A DNA stretch of 64,000 nucleotides from Mesodorylaimus sp. YZB2_4. Its lineage: Eukaryota > Nematoda > Enoplea > Dorylaimida > Dorylaimidae. The notes below the pieces were generated by a model. The model saw nothing but the letters and a program-made list of their open reading frames with translations. It was not told the DNA's origin and searched no databases. Every line of letters starts with the position of its first letter. Position 1 is the stretch's first letter. Where the stretch lies: assembly GCA_030248295.1 (NCBI GenBank), contig JASANH010000875.1, positions 1 through 64,000 of the forward strand, read 5' to 3'. A program made the translations under genes and the position numbers. Positions 8,575-19,983 of the stretch are shown one piece after another.

Positions 8575-11500
8575 TCACAATAGTTGCGGTGCGCTGCACA
8601 TTCTCGCACTGTGACTGTTATCCATTCTTTTTACCTGCAATGCTCTGCTCGATGTGGTGGGATTGGAGGACAGCCGCGAATTTCTAATTTCCGAGGCTAA
8701 TTCTTGACGAATAGCAGTTGATCTGTGTTTCTTTCCGGTTCTTGTTGCGACAAGCAGGATGGAGAGTATTGACCTACGCAAAGCTTGGAATGAGGTGGAA
8801 TAAGATTGGTTATGATCCACGACAGTGGTGTATTCATTTTCGATGACTCCATTCAAATATAATGTACTTCCGTTGCTGAAACCTTTTTGTCGAAAAGTAG
8901 ACATTAGACCTTTTCTAATACGCTGGCTGAGCATGGTATATAAAAGGGGATTGACCACGGTGTTTGCGTAGTAGAAATATCCTAAAAAGAGGGAGAACTT
9001 ACTCTGATTCTACTGATTCTTGACCAACTTGATTCACCTGAGATAAAGTATAGCAAAGAATAAATATCCCCGATCCACGGAATCATTTCTCCAAATTTAT
9101 AAACTGATAACAAACGCTGCATGTGGAATGGACACCAGCAGATGAAAAAAGCTGCTGCAACCGCGACTGAAAGAAATAAGCATTTGTCAGATTTGAATGT
9201 GGCGGTCTGCTGATCGATGAAATGCACTGTAAAATGCAAGTTCTCATCGAGTCACACAGTATGTCTTCCAATGCGGCTATTGCTCACCGGATGGCTCTTT
9301 CGACCAGCAGTGGCCTAGCCTAACATTTTTTCTCATCAAGCAATCTTAGGATCAGTCTATCGTCGCCCATCTCTGTTGCCATCCGTCTAGTATGAGTTCG
9401 TTCTCCCAGGTCATCCTGTCTTTGAGGAGCACCTGCTACAGCACCTACCCAACCTGTACCTCTGATCTCGCCCGACTCACCTAGCATCTTGACAGCTGAC
9501 TTCCTCTGCACCAATTCGCGATGTTGTCTGAGCAAAGGTGAATTCTTCGAACAAGTCTTTCTAATCGTCATAGCTATGTGAATGTAGAGGACGACGATGA
9601 GAACTAAAGGAACGACGAACGATGTCCAAAAACTGTAGTGAATTATGCACAATTCTAAAATCGGCCTGCTGCTATCGGCTGCACAGAATTCAGTGCCTGG
9701 AATTGTCTCCGCCATGTTCGATGCTGCTTCCACAAAGTAGCCATTCTCATCGATACCTGGTGCAGGCAATCGATTGATCTTTACAGCCACTAGTACTGGA
9801 CACGCGCCGAGTGCACCGACGATCCAAATTGCACACAAGATCTTCAGTGTTCGGCGAAACCTATAGGCTGAGCGGGCTTTCAATGGAAAGCATATGGCTT
9901 GCCATCGCTGAACTGAGAATGCAGTGATGGTCAGTGCTGATATGTTGCTGGACATCTCGATAAGGAAGGCTCGACTGGGGCAGACGAACGCGGGTAGTGA
10001 ATATGGGTAATACGCTGTGATCGCGTCACGCAGCTCCAATGGCAGACCTAAAACGCGTTTAGGCGCATGATGTTAGGAGTAGGCCCTGTTAGTGTGATTG
10101 CAGCTGACGCGGATGTCCTCATCTGGTTACACAGGCAGCTTGTGGCATCCTCAGCCTCAGTCTGTCTTACTGCATCCCCAAGAGGGCCAAGGATAATGTC
10201 GCACCTTATACATCACTGGGTAAAATGCATTGCGAAATCCTGTACTCTATGCCTCCCACAGTGCGAAGTGCAAGTTATCATCCCATTTTACTCATGCTTA
10301 TCTCATCACTATCATCAGTAGTCTCCACATATCAGTGGAACGCACAATACGAGTGTGTGCACAAGACTTTTACTCCATGGTAGTGACCTAATCCGACTCT
10401 TTGTAAGCTCCATTTTAAAGTCACAATTGCTTTTTTGCACGTGCCCTCCTGTTGACAACCTTCTTATCCTTAAAAAATCAATGCCGGAAAACGCCAGCAG
10501 GAAACGTCTTTCGGCAACCGTCCGCTTCTTTATATCCTTGGTCAACAACCTAGTTGATTGGCACCCACGCATCCTCTCACTTCCTCCCAGTTACAATTAC
10601 CCAGGTTCGATCCAAATATTCGGAAAGAGCTGCCGGAAAAAGATTCTATAGTGCTACTAACGATAAGCTTTGCGGGACCTCTAGGCGCGTCTAATCGTAA
10701 GAAACGTGAGCTGTGGCCGGGTCCTGTTTCAGTCCCATCGACCTGTGAAGATTATGTAATCCATTGCTTTGGACTGATTATACGAGTATGAGATTGTGCA
10801 TGAATAGTAGCAGAGTGAGAAGAGGCCCCGACAGGATGTCAGAGAGTTTCCTTTGTGCCTAGTAGGGGGACGATGGTGCCAAGAAAGGGCATAGATTACA
10901 CTTCATAGGGTGCCTGCTCTCACGCTAAGCGAACCAATGAATTCTAGGCAGATTTTTCAAAGCAAAAGAGCCTCTTCGTTACTGGTCGAAGATAACAATA
11001 AGATGTGCCTGTGACAAAGAATAAGCTAGGGTAGACGTGCTGCACTGCGTAGTACGACCGGATCCGTATTACTGGAGGGGGTGTCCGATGGAGCTGTTGC
11101 AGCATGCCAAAAACCCAGGGCAGGAAGTCAAGTCTTCCGAACTAGTCCATGGCTGAAACATCACCCTGACGGGCGACAAGGATCGATTTCTAGTCGAGGC
11201 TCTACAATTGCACCTGATGCAGAGTATCAGAAATCTAATTCGGTGTTTTAAGCAAGTTTTTCTTCTGGTTCTCAGTCGGGTTATTATCACAAATGTCAGG
11301 CCAAGCAGTAAGACCATAACCACTGGATAATTTTCCAGTCAGGGCCTTGTCACCAGTCACATATCAGCTGGGTCTGTGTTTGCCTTATCGGTCAGATCAT
11401 AACTACTAGCTGCAGTAAATCCTCGCTTTATCCTTCTTCGCTTGTATCTCCACGTCAGACCCTTTGAAATCCCGCAGCCACGGGGAAACATATGGCCATT

Positions 11501-12142
11501 ATGGCTACATATCAGCCGGGTCCGAAGCGCTGGGCACTAGCTACTTTAACAGGATACTTATCAGATTCATCCACCAGATTAGATTTATTGTATCACGGAT
11601 TAGTCAGGTCAGGTTCTTATCAGCTTAGCAATTTACCAGCCAGACCTCATCATCTTTATCACCACCATCAGTGGCGCCTAGTACTGAACTTAGCGGTTTA
11701 TTACCTCACAATCAGATCACAGTAGCGCCTTATCACTCAGTCATTTTTTCAACCTTTGTCGATCAACCTTTATCAGTAAACTTCCCGCCGAAAAACTATT
11801 TAAATCTCTGGCCACCTATTTTCCATCACAGAATAGCAAATCTGTACATCACGCAGGATTCTCCCTTCCAAGCCCCAAGGTTCATGCATAGCACTTACCA
11901 AAAATTAATAAAGTCAAATCAGAAATTGCCAAACTGAGCAAGTACAAATTGGACTTGCATCCTTTTCGGGAATACCTCAAAATGCTAACAATAGCACACA
12001 GGTTTCCCAAGACGCCAAAAATCAGGATTAGACTGTAGACGACGATTGTAGTTAATAATACACGATATGTCGGATATGGAGGTCCCAAGATGGATTCAAT
12101 ATAATGGCTAAGATTTGGGTGATGGCAGCAGTTTGAGGACAT
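8575..12142 (-). CDS. Neuropeptide GPCR, neuromedin-U/pyrokinin receptor-like
   Basis: Four exons (12142-11899, 10047-9481, 9166-9038, 8981-8575), all joined in phase 1 with GT/AG borders, give 448 residues and a seven-helix class A receptor. Visible are TM1 with GNLCAI, TM2 with LAISDL, the GLPLEL loop before TM3, the C104-C203 extracellular disulfide pair, TM3 SALTITAFS, TM6 FFICWCPFH and TM7 VVNPLLY. The TM2-TM3 region resembles neuromedin U and pyrokinin receptors, which couple peptide binding to G proteins at the plasma membrane. The usual E/DRY motif reads Q128-R-W. The third intracellular loop is basic (RKSAVKML) and leads directly into TM6 across the third exon junction. The 1.85-kb first intron carries a family 4 repeat and a TTATCA cluster. 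The neuropeptide ligand cannot be told from sequence. Confidence 0.9.
11035..11225 (-). repeat. Interspersed repeat family 4, copy b
   Basis: This lies within the first intron of the GPCR gene in the same orientation as the gene. It matches copy a at 4650-4845, including the GTCAGGGTGATG-TTTCAGCCATG core and the downstream GGTTTTTGGC and CTCCAGTAATACGGATC blocks. Confidence 0.65.
11558..11775 (-). promoter_or_regulatory. Cluster of five TGATAA (GATA-type) motifs in intron 1 of the GPCR gene
   Basis: TTATCA, read TGATAA on the gene strand, occurs at 11558, 11617, 11656, 11730 and 11770, with a related CGATAA near 11386. TGATAA is the known core for nematode GATA factors such as the intestinal ELT class. 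Five in 218 bp is many more than chance. Function as an enhancer is an inference. Confidence 0.4.
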
Positions 12143-13357
12143 GCCGTTAGCTTTTTTATCGCAGCGTAGAATAGCATGCTTTTGAGACGAGTCCGGTCCC
12201 TTTATAGTGAAAGTGCAGCAAAGAAGTCAGGAAGCTAATCATTTCGACGACTAAGACATGCTGAACGCGGGATTCCTTTCAAAAAAAAGAGTGCCATAAC
12301 ATCCACTTCTTCGTTAGAACAGAGCCTAACGAGGCGTATTACGAGCACCTAGTTACTTGCATGCGATCTCGTAGAAAAGGTCACTCGAACAAGCGTGGCG
12401 TGAAGTACAGGATCAAGGCGTGGTATTCTACCAATTGGCTTCGTCAGAATTTGTGACATTACCATCAGCCTTCCGATATCGGTTTTACTCAAGCTATAAT
12501 GGACTATTTCGAGTGAAAATCATCAAACGAAGAGGAGCAGTTGCTGAAAAAATTATACGAGAAATGCTCTCCTCCAACAGCGTCACCACAGGCTGTCGCA
12601 AAGGCTTGACTATTTCACTTCGAGGCCAAATAAGGCCCTTACGAGGGGTTTGGGGCCCGTAATTACAGGGTGCGCTTTTCTGCCTGCTTCTCTTCTCTCT
12701 GAATGGGACACTGGTACCTGTCGCCTTGGACCTCTTCTGGCTGCTTCAGCTTTTGTTTGTTAAAAATCGAAAACGCTCGTTGTTGAGTGGGTGGAAGGAG
12801 GCCGCATTGTGTGCGTTACTGTAGATGGGGGCTCGGTGCATGTTGCCAAATAGCTTATGCTGCTCGGTGCCCTGCCTGGGGTATGAACAGCGTCAAAGCC
12901 GAAAGGTCGCTTCGCCCCTCCTGAAAACGCGAGCGTGGTCGCTAAGTCATAAGAGAAGTCATACAGCAAGCCATATGCGTTTGCACATACATAATTGATT
13001 CAAAAATTTTCAACCCTTGATCTATCTAAAAAGCCCTCAATTGGTATATTTTCTTTTTTTGTGGGATGGTGCCGCATCCTTTAATCGTAGTCCTAAAAGA
13101 ACAAATTGGAACAACATCGTCGGTCGACGCCCAACAAATCCAGCCAGAAATCTTTGAGTAAAAAGGCTTCAGCTATATCTTGCGCTGATATCCCTTGCCT
13201 TGTAAGCGGCGCGCACACCAACTTGTTTACAGGGAAATCCGTTTCTGGTATGAATCATATCCGTATAGCGTCGTCTGCGCTGATGATTCCTAAGTGTTTG
13301 GATACAGCATGCGTATTGGTGGGTTCGAGACCAATCAATAGCAAGTAGGTAAAGGGC
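12143..13357. other. Intergenic, upstream of the GPCR gene
   Basis: This should hold the GPCR promoter, but I see no clear core element. Open frames here lack splice support and repeat family 2 begins at the right end. Confidence 0.35.
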
Positions 13358-13690
13358 TTTCGAGATAGTGCAGCGGTTTGGCATTCGTCTCTCTTCGTAA
13401 CGTATTGCTTGGGAGCGAGTGGCTGGACTCGTCCTAGGTTAGATCCTTGGTGATTGAGATCGGTTTGCGAACCACAAACCCTCACTGACCATGCCGCGCC
13501 GTGGCCACCCGGTACCGGTGAGGTGCTTCAGTGGAAAGACGGAAGCCAAACGAGGAGGCAGTCTCGGCTGTCGATCGCCGGCAAGGTTCAAAGCCCAGAC
13601 ACGTCATCGTCCCAGGCAGTCGGCGTCCAGTCCAAGATGCCCTCGAGTGGAGGTGCTCCATGTGAGCTGGTCATCACACGGAATCGCTCA
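13358..13690 (+). repeat. tRNA-derived SINE family 2, copy a
   Basis: This begins with a tRNA-like head (ATAGTGCAGCGGTTTGGCATTCGTC) and continues with the family body: GGTTTGCGAACCA.AAACCCTC, GACGGAAGCCAAACGAGGAG, AAGGTTCAAAGCCC, CATCGTCC.AGGCAGTCGG and GTGGAGGTGCTCC. Parallel copies occur at 30.5 and 46.4 kb, and inverted ones at 37.4, 44.4, 49.6, 53.0 and 60.9 kb. Confidence 0.8.
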
Positions 13691-14309
13691 TCATCACGAC
13701 TGTTAGTCGGCTATAGGGAAAACTGGTGGGAGCCCTGAGGGGGAATGGGGCGGTGCGGGGCCGAAACCACAGAAATTTTTAAAAAGCTAGATGAAGGGGT
13801 TTTTCCAACTAGAGTTCGGGTATCTCTTTGTTCTTCACGTCTTATCACTTTTTATCTAATCCCAGGCTTAAGCTTAGTCTGATAGTTTCTTATCAGTGCT
13901 TGGAGTTGTTTTCTACGTCGTGATCACCAACATGGCCGGTGCTCCCCGGGACTGCGCACATGCTTTCGTTGCGGTCAGAAACAGAGGTGATGGGGACGAA
14001 GCAGCCTCCGGCTCTGAAGCTATTCATATGCCATAAATGCGCCCTGGAGTGAGCAGGACCACATTTGTCATGTGTATGACACGTAACTTATGAGCGGACT
14101 GGATTAAATTCGATAATCAAAGCGCCGGGTCTGCATATTTACTGTGTTTCACCAACTTACAGGGCAGTTAACTAGATAGAGCCATGAGAGTTTTAAAAAA
14201 TCACCTGAATCTCATCTGAAGTTTTTCTGAACTGTCATATTTTTGTGGCATAAAGCCAAAACCAGAATTTCACTCAAGCAAAAATATAGCGGCCGGACAC
14301 AATTTAGAC
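13691..14309. other. Intergenic, nothing recognised
   Basis: No gene or named repeat was found. It lies downstream of the RING gene stop codon and should contain that gene's 3' UTR. Confidence 0.35.
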
Positions 14310-16166
14310 TCAAGCAAAATATTCTAGTGACCTAGCTTGCTGATTCTCCTTGTGCCGTACAATTAGCATGATGCTATTTGCATCTACGAAGGAGACTTTC
14401 TGTGGTACCTTGGCATTAAACTGCGCCAATACGAAGCCTCGTCTGCTGGATCGTTCGAAGGCATAAATGTATGTTTGTTTCTTATCGATTAGCACCATGC
14501 GATCTGACCCTTCCGTGTCCGCACAAGAAAATAACGTCGGTTCCATGAACGGGGTCGAAAATGCTTTGTCTGGAGCAATATTGGCCAATTCTACGCGTTG
14601 AACTGACCAAAGCTTATCATCGGGCCAGCTGAACTTGACAACGTCCACTGTCTGCCAGGCCCCATTTGTTATTAGGACTTCGGTGTGATCAGTATAATCA
14701 CAGATCGGCCCGATTCGACAGTAAGGTTTAGGGTTAGCCTGGGGGACGATGGTGTACAGATTTTTCCACGTCATCTCTCCAATCCCATTGAATCTCCAAA
14801 GACAATTCGAGGAATTCGAAGTCAGGCCGAATAATGATCTTCGGGATGATGCTATGTGCATGTTCTCGTTGCCAGGCAGTGGGAAATGGTGGCCTTTATT
14901 CACCTGAATGTGCTCATGTTTGCCTCCATCCACTGACACAGTCACCAGAGCGTACACCCACAGTGCGTTAGGAGCTGCTTGGCAAGTGATCATGACCGTG
15001 TTGCCTTTGGATCGATGAGCTGCGAATATAGGATCGGATATGCCAACAGCGGACTCAGCCTTGCCCCCTGTCTCGCCCAAAGTAGCGATTCTTGCATACT
15101 TGACGAAGGCTTGTCGTAAAGGAAGCGGGCCTTGGAGTTGCAATGTCGCAGTTTTGAAAAGATATAAGCCCGATTCATAATCTGTGATTAATACGATTTT
15201 CGAATTCTGACCATCTTTGCAAGGAAGTAGACAAATATCAGATGGTTGCTTTATGACATTGGCACCGATCACGATGCTCTCTCCCATCAGTTTTCTTGAA
15301 ACATGAGCGGGATCGAAGAATTGAAATTCTCCCGAACCTAATCCACTTATCTTTTCCGTTCCCAAGAGGTGCCTCGCCAAATCCTTATAAGGCACGCTAT
15401 TGATTTTATATTTTTGTTTTTGAAAATTAGCTGGACGAACTTTTCGAGCACTCAACTCGTACAAAGGAGTAATCATAGATTGATAAGATTTGTTTAAAGT
15501 TTTTGCGGGTTGGATACTTCTCAAATCGATGCCATACGCTTCGGCCAAAGTGACCATTTTTTGACGATAATCATTCTCACAAATTTTTGTCTTTTGTTCA
15601 ATCTCCACGTACATGTATTCTTGAAGGCCTTCCAAATATGACCTAACATATTCCTTGCCTTTCGATGCCGTTTCCTTGACATTTTCCGCTTCCAAATGAA
15701 GTTGTTCGAGACAAAAACGGACAGCTGGATATTCGGAATCCCATTTCGTGACTTGATGCAACCCAAGAACTTGGCCATCCGATGATGTCTGCACGTGCTT
15801 ATCGATGTAGCATCGACTACAAATGGACATGGAACAAGTGTGACACCAACGGAATTCATCGATCGATTTCTGTTCATCGCACTGGGAACAAAGGAGACAG
15901 CCAAAATATTTGCTTGGTAAATGTCCTTTTTCTAATTTTGTGACTCGACGACATTTTGGACATTCGATATCTCGAGGTGTATTTTCCTTGGCGGTACCAT
16001 TTTGGGCCGTTTCTCCAGTTTCAGCTGATGCTTTTAAATTGACTTGGTCCACAACTGCGGCCACTTTTCCCGTTGATAAATCTTCGATACATTTCGCACA
16101 AAACACATGTTCACAATGAAGAACTTTGAAACAGATTCTTTCCTCGAAGCAAATAGCGCATTCCAT
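14310..16166 (-). CDS. RING/B-box (TRIM-like) protein, candidate E3 ubiquitin ligase
   Basis: A single exon of 618 codons starts at ATG 16166. Residues 3-72 form a C3HC4 RING (C3, C6, C18, H20, C23, C26, C69, C72) that would bind two zincs and recruit an E2 ubiquitin-conjugating enzyme. The span between C26 and the CPKC pair is 42 residues, much longer than usual, with a low-complexity insertion. Residues about 90-137 look like a B-box or related zinc module (CxxC, WCHTC, CSRC, H124, H137). A helical, coiled-coil-like stretch follows (about 150-215). The remaining C-terminal part has repeated hydrophobic strand-like segments (IVLITDYESGLYLF and similar), which could be a beta-propeller as in TRIM-NHL proteins, but I see no clear repeat motif. 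Substrate is unknown. The intact long frame without introns contrasts with its neighbours. Confidence 0.85.
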   Translation of the reverse strand: MECAICFEERICFKVLHCEHVFCAKCIEDLSTGKVAAVVDQVNLKASAETGETAQNGTAKENTPRDIECPKCRRVTKLEKGHLPSKYFGCLLCSQCDEQKSIDEFRWCHTCSMSICSRCYIDKHVQTSSDGQVLGLHQVTKWDSEYPAVRFCLEQLHLEAENVKETASKGKEYVRSYLEGLQEYMYVEIEQKTKICENDYRQKMVTLAEAYGIDLRSIQPAKTLNKSYQSMITPLYELSARKVRPANFQKQKYKINSVPYKDLARHLLGTEKISGLGSGEFQFFDPAHVSRKLMGESIVIGANVIKQPSDICLLPCKDGQNSKIVLITDYESGLYLFKTATLQLQGPLPLRQAFVKYARIATLGETGGKAESAVGISDPIFAAHRSKGNTVMITCQAAPNALWVYALVTVSVDGGKHEHIQVNKGHHFPLPGNENMHIASSRRSLFGLTSNSSNCLWRFNGIGEMTWKNLYTIVPQANPKPYCRIGPICDYTDHTEVLITNGAWQTVDVVKFSWPDDKLWSVQRVELANIAPDKAFSTPFMEPTLFSCADTEGSDRMVLIDKKQTYIYAFERSSRRGFVLAQFNAKVPQKVSFVDANSIMLIVRHKENQQARSLEYFA

Positions 16167-16751
16167 ATTTGGTATAGTGGCTACGGAGACGTATGGAGAC
16201 TATGGGCGAGATTCAGATGTGGTGCGCGTGTACGAAAATAGAAAGGTGGGCGGTGAAAAAAGGGGGAATTCCCAGCCGAGGTGGTGTACTCGCAGAGGTT
16301 GACGACCTTTCGACCGGATTTTCAAGACGTGTGATGCATGGGAGGCGGGAGTGCGTGCATGTGCGGCTATGCTCATATCGTACAGGATGTAACTTTGAGG
16401 CCGAGTAGCCGCAATATAATGCTTGGGCAGGAGTGGTACCCTCGTGATCGGAGGATAATCTGTGCACATGCATTAGGTGACCACTGATTGCGGAAAGCAT
16501 AATAAACAATCCTTCTCACACCTTGTTTCTTGGAGATCCCGTACTCTCTAGGCGCGTTGTCGCCGTTTTCCCACTGCATGCAGCGTAAAAAACTCGCCTC
16601 CCAAAGGAGATTCCTTGGTGCGAGTCTTTTGCAAATCGGACATTCACTGCTCATACCACTTTCCTTTTACATCCTTGCATGTAAGCTACACGTATTCACA
16701 GACACTGCCTATTTCCAGCTCGACATTCTATGCCTTTGGCCACTGACTCCG
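16167..16751. other. Intergenic between RING gene and 16-cysteine gene A
   Basis: This holds the RING gene's upstream region and the 3' end of gene A. No additional gene or known repeat is seen. Confidence 0.4.
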
Positions 16752-18112
16752 CTAGTTATCAGTGTCACCAATACTTTTCCTCAAATCCTTGATTTCCTGA
16801 TCGGTGATAACGGTCGATTTATCACCGTTCTTTGAACACTTAGCGCAAAAGACACCTTTCCATTGCTCTTCGATGTCCTTCATGGCCTGTCCGGCAACGT
16901 GTAGAGTCTTCTTGACATCATCAGGGATTTTCTTGTTGACCATGAACTCAGCGATTATGGTGCTCATAGTATCTTTGAGTTTATCGATTTTATCCTGTGG
17001 ATAAGGAACCCCATTGTCCGCGTGACATTTCTGGAATTGTCGTTCCAATTCACCAGTCAGCAGGATCCTCATGGCCTCTTTCGAAGTACTCGACTTGTTT
17101 TGGGCGCATTTGCAAGCAGCTTCGTGAACTTTATCGAAGCGATCACGGCACTTGGTGTCTGGGATTTTGCTAAAATCGGGATATCATGTCTTCGAATGCC
17201 TGACAAAAGTGGTGCTTAGCAATACCTCTCACGACACTGTTCACGAGTAGTACACATGGTCTGGTCGTGTTGGTTCCTTGCATCCGCGATGCAATCGATT
17301 GTTTTGTTGGCAGCGGCAGCTCCTTTACTTTCTATGCATTTTTCGACGGAAGTTCGGACGAGCATGCGATTTAGGACCACTTCTTTGCTGAAAAGAATAG
17401 ACTATTGGTGGTGTCCTAGTCTCTTTTAGACTGTCACTCACAACTTGGTGACATCCGTGTTATGGATATCTGGCAGCGGAGGCAGTTCGAAATCTTTTAA
17501 TTCCTCGTTCTTGTGCACGCATTCCTCCAATTTCTGTTTGATCAGGCTCTTAAAATAATTAATCATGCATGCCTTGACTTTAGGGTCTAAGTTTTCCATG
17601 ATGTCCAAAATGTCTTTGGCTCGTCCATTCCATGGTGGTGAAAGGAAGGCATCGACAGTCGCCTTCGAAAAGTCTGGTACCTCACAGCTGGATCTAAAAG
17701 TATTCAAATAGTGAGCGGCGTGGCGTTCAAACAGGTGGGTTACCGTACCACAAGGGGTTTACAGGGTTGTCATACCAGCCTTCTGGTTCAACGGGGGTAA
17801 GATTGGGTAACAGATCCTGGCACCTTGCAGACCCATGCAGGAGTCCACACCACCCACATCCCTTACTTTGCAAAACACTGTTGTACTTGCTGCTTGACAG
17901 CTGGCGACAGTTCATTCAAATATCGTTCCAGCTTCTTGTCCGCATCATCGGCCATGCATTGGAGAAATGCGGAAAACGGGGAGTGACAAACATCATTGCC
18001 CAAAGCTACTCCTGCGATTGCCTATTCAAAATTATTAATCTCAATTTTATTGTCAAAATTTTTAATGAAAATATGCACGTACCAGAACCAAGGCGACTAT
18101 TGACCAATGCAT
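16752..18112 (-). CDS. Secreted 16-cysteine helical protein, tandem copy A (338 aa)
   Basis: I do not recognise this family. Five exons (18112-18083, 18021-17867, 17693-17442, 17387-17226, 17169-16752) join in phases 0, 2, 2, 2. The last donor is GTATTG, weaker than the matching donor in gene B. The protein starts with a signal peptide (MHWSIVALVLAIAGVALG) and the mature part has 16 cysteines, no membrane span, and long amphipathic, presumably helical segments. Landmarks are SPFSAFLQCMADDADKKLE, LDPKVKAC, FKEVVLNRM, TMCTTREQC, CRDRFDKVHEAACKC and EEQWKGVFCAKC. All 16 mature cysteines are matched in gene B, which lies 1.87 kb upstream on the same strand. An extracellular disulfide-rich role is inferred. 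The spacing is too wide for a typical nematode operon. Confidence 0.85.
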
Positions 18113-19983
18113 TCTTGCCTGCCTCCAAAGTGTTTTCAAGAAAAGTAACCTGTGTAGGGCGATGATAAATTTTTACTTTGCGACCACTTCGGGACACCCT
18201 TGACACTTTATACCCGCTTTAGAAAACTAATGCATCCACTGGTTTTTAGAACCGGACTTTAGGTGAACTTGGCCAGGGGGCAGTTGCATGTCTTTTCATA
18301 TCCTGTCACGAACTGGATGAGCGTAGTCTAACAGTGTTTTGTACCTCGTGCCATGCCGAGCATTAAATGAACAGATTCAGTTGGCTGAGATAGTAGAGTG
18401 TGCACAATATGAAAAAATACACAAAGATATGAGTGCAATTATGAAACGGAACTTGTCACAATCGGGACCTTGGGCACTGACGTCAAACGAACAGAACTTG
18501 GTGAGTGAGAAAAAGACGATGGAGTAAACAGGTTTTTTAGTGTAGTGCAAGTGTGTATGTCCCGCATAGGAGAGGGGTGTCCACCGAATATCTGTTTTGG
18601 CCTGATATTTGTGCGAATTGTGAGGTCGTACGCTGAAACCCTTGGTCAGTTTTGGATCAACCTGCACCCGGGCCAGGCACGACACTCAAGAAAGGTAGAC
18701 CAGTTCTGTCTGTGAACGCTAGTGCAGATCAGAACATTTACTCCTGTGACATTGGCAGTGTAAAGTAGCCGACTACCTGTAAGAGCTGAGCCATTTTACT
18801 AATTCAAAAAATAACTTCAAGTAGAGACACGTGTGAAGGCCTGCCCAATTATCTGGAATCTGGAATCTCTAAGGCATACCCTCCAACAATTTCAACCCAC
18901 TGCCGCCATTCGATCATTCTTCCAAGTCGCTTCTCTCGAAACATACAGTATTGGAACCAGCTGAGGGCCAGATATGACAAAAACAGCGGATAAGCAGGCT
19001 GTTAGAAGCCACAATGCTTACAACGCGACTGCAGCCTTGACGACGGATCAGCTTAGAAAAAGGTGCCTTATAGCGAGTTTTTTTAAATGAATTCTAAGTA
19101 TATTCCGAATGTCACACTTCTACGAAAAAGTCTCTGGGAAAAGCTTCTAAAAATTATGGGGCCTCCTTCTGTTGGTACTATGTACTTTCACTTCTCCATA
19201 GCTCCTTTGACAGAGTTAGCAATCCAACATTTCGAGTTTTTAATTTCAGCACAGTTTTTAATAGTTTGGCTATGCTCGTTTGCTACTTGGTCTGAGCATA
19301 CAAAGAGTTTCCAGCAATTTTTTGTTGCCTTATTAGGTAAACCTCAATTCACTTATTTGAACTTTGCGCACTTTGTGATAGGGCAGTTGGCGTTAGCGAT
19401 GCGCGCACATTTTTTTGCCGACTACCTATGACAAAACTACCACGTTGATGTTTAGGCCCAGTGCGCGGGCCGAAAAGTGCGAAGTTGCATATTTTTGGCT
19501 GGGGAAGAAACGTAAATAAACAACTCGCTTGCTGGTTTATATTTGGGTTAAGAAAGATGATGGCAGTGAAGGTCACTTATCAAACCACGCCCCATTTTAA
19601 GAGTTATTTTCTTGTCATTACGTGCATAAAAGACGTAACTTTTTATATTTGCGCACAGTTTTTAGCATTATTGATTGAATTCAGAGCTGACTGCTATAAC
19701 GCACTTTTAATCTTCCAGATAAAGAGTCAAAATCACGCACTTGGAGTACGCCTGAAGAAAAACAAGTTTACCCAGCGCACAAGGTGTAAACCTCGCATAT
19801 TGTGCATTACAGCCCAAGACCCGTGAAATCGCACCAGGACATAGCATCTCTAGAAACTGCAGTCCATACAAAAAGTATTTTGATCGCGCACCAAGCTGCC
19901 TTAACCGATTCCTGCCCTCAAACTGAATTTTCGATTGCCTCCTTGCTGAACCCCATGGTCATCCTTAATTGGGACCATTGCCA
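18113..19983. other. Intergenic between the two 16-cysteine genes
   Basis: About 1.9 kb without a supportable gene. It must hold the promoter of gene A and the 3' UTR of gene B. Open frames near 18.4, 19.1 and 19.5 kb lack splice support and paralogues. Confidence 0.4.

Noticed and set aside
9044-9239. GPCR exon 3 starting at an upstream acceptor (TTTTACAG at about 9228)
   Set aside because: It also keeps frame but inserts about 20 residues before TM6; the TTTCTTTCAG acceptor at 9167 gives the normal KMLVAVAAAFF join.
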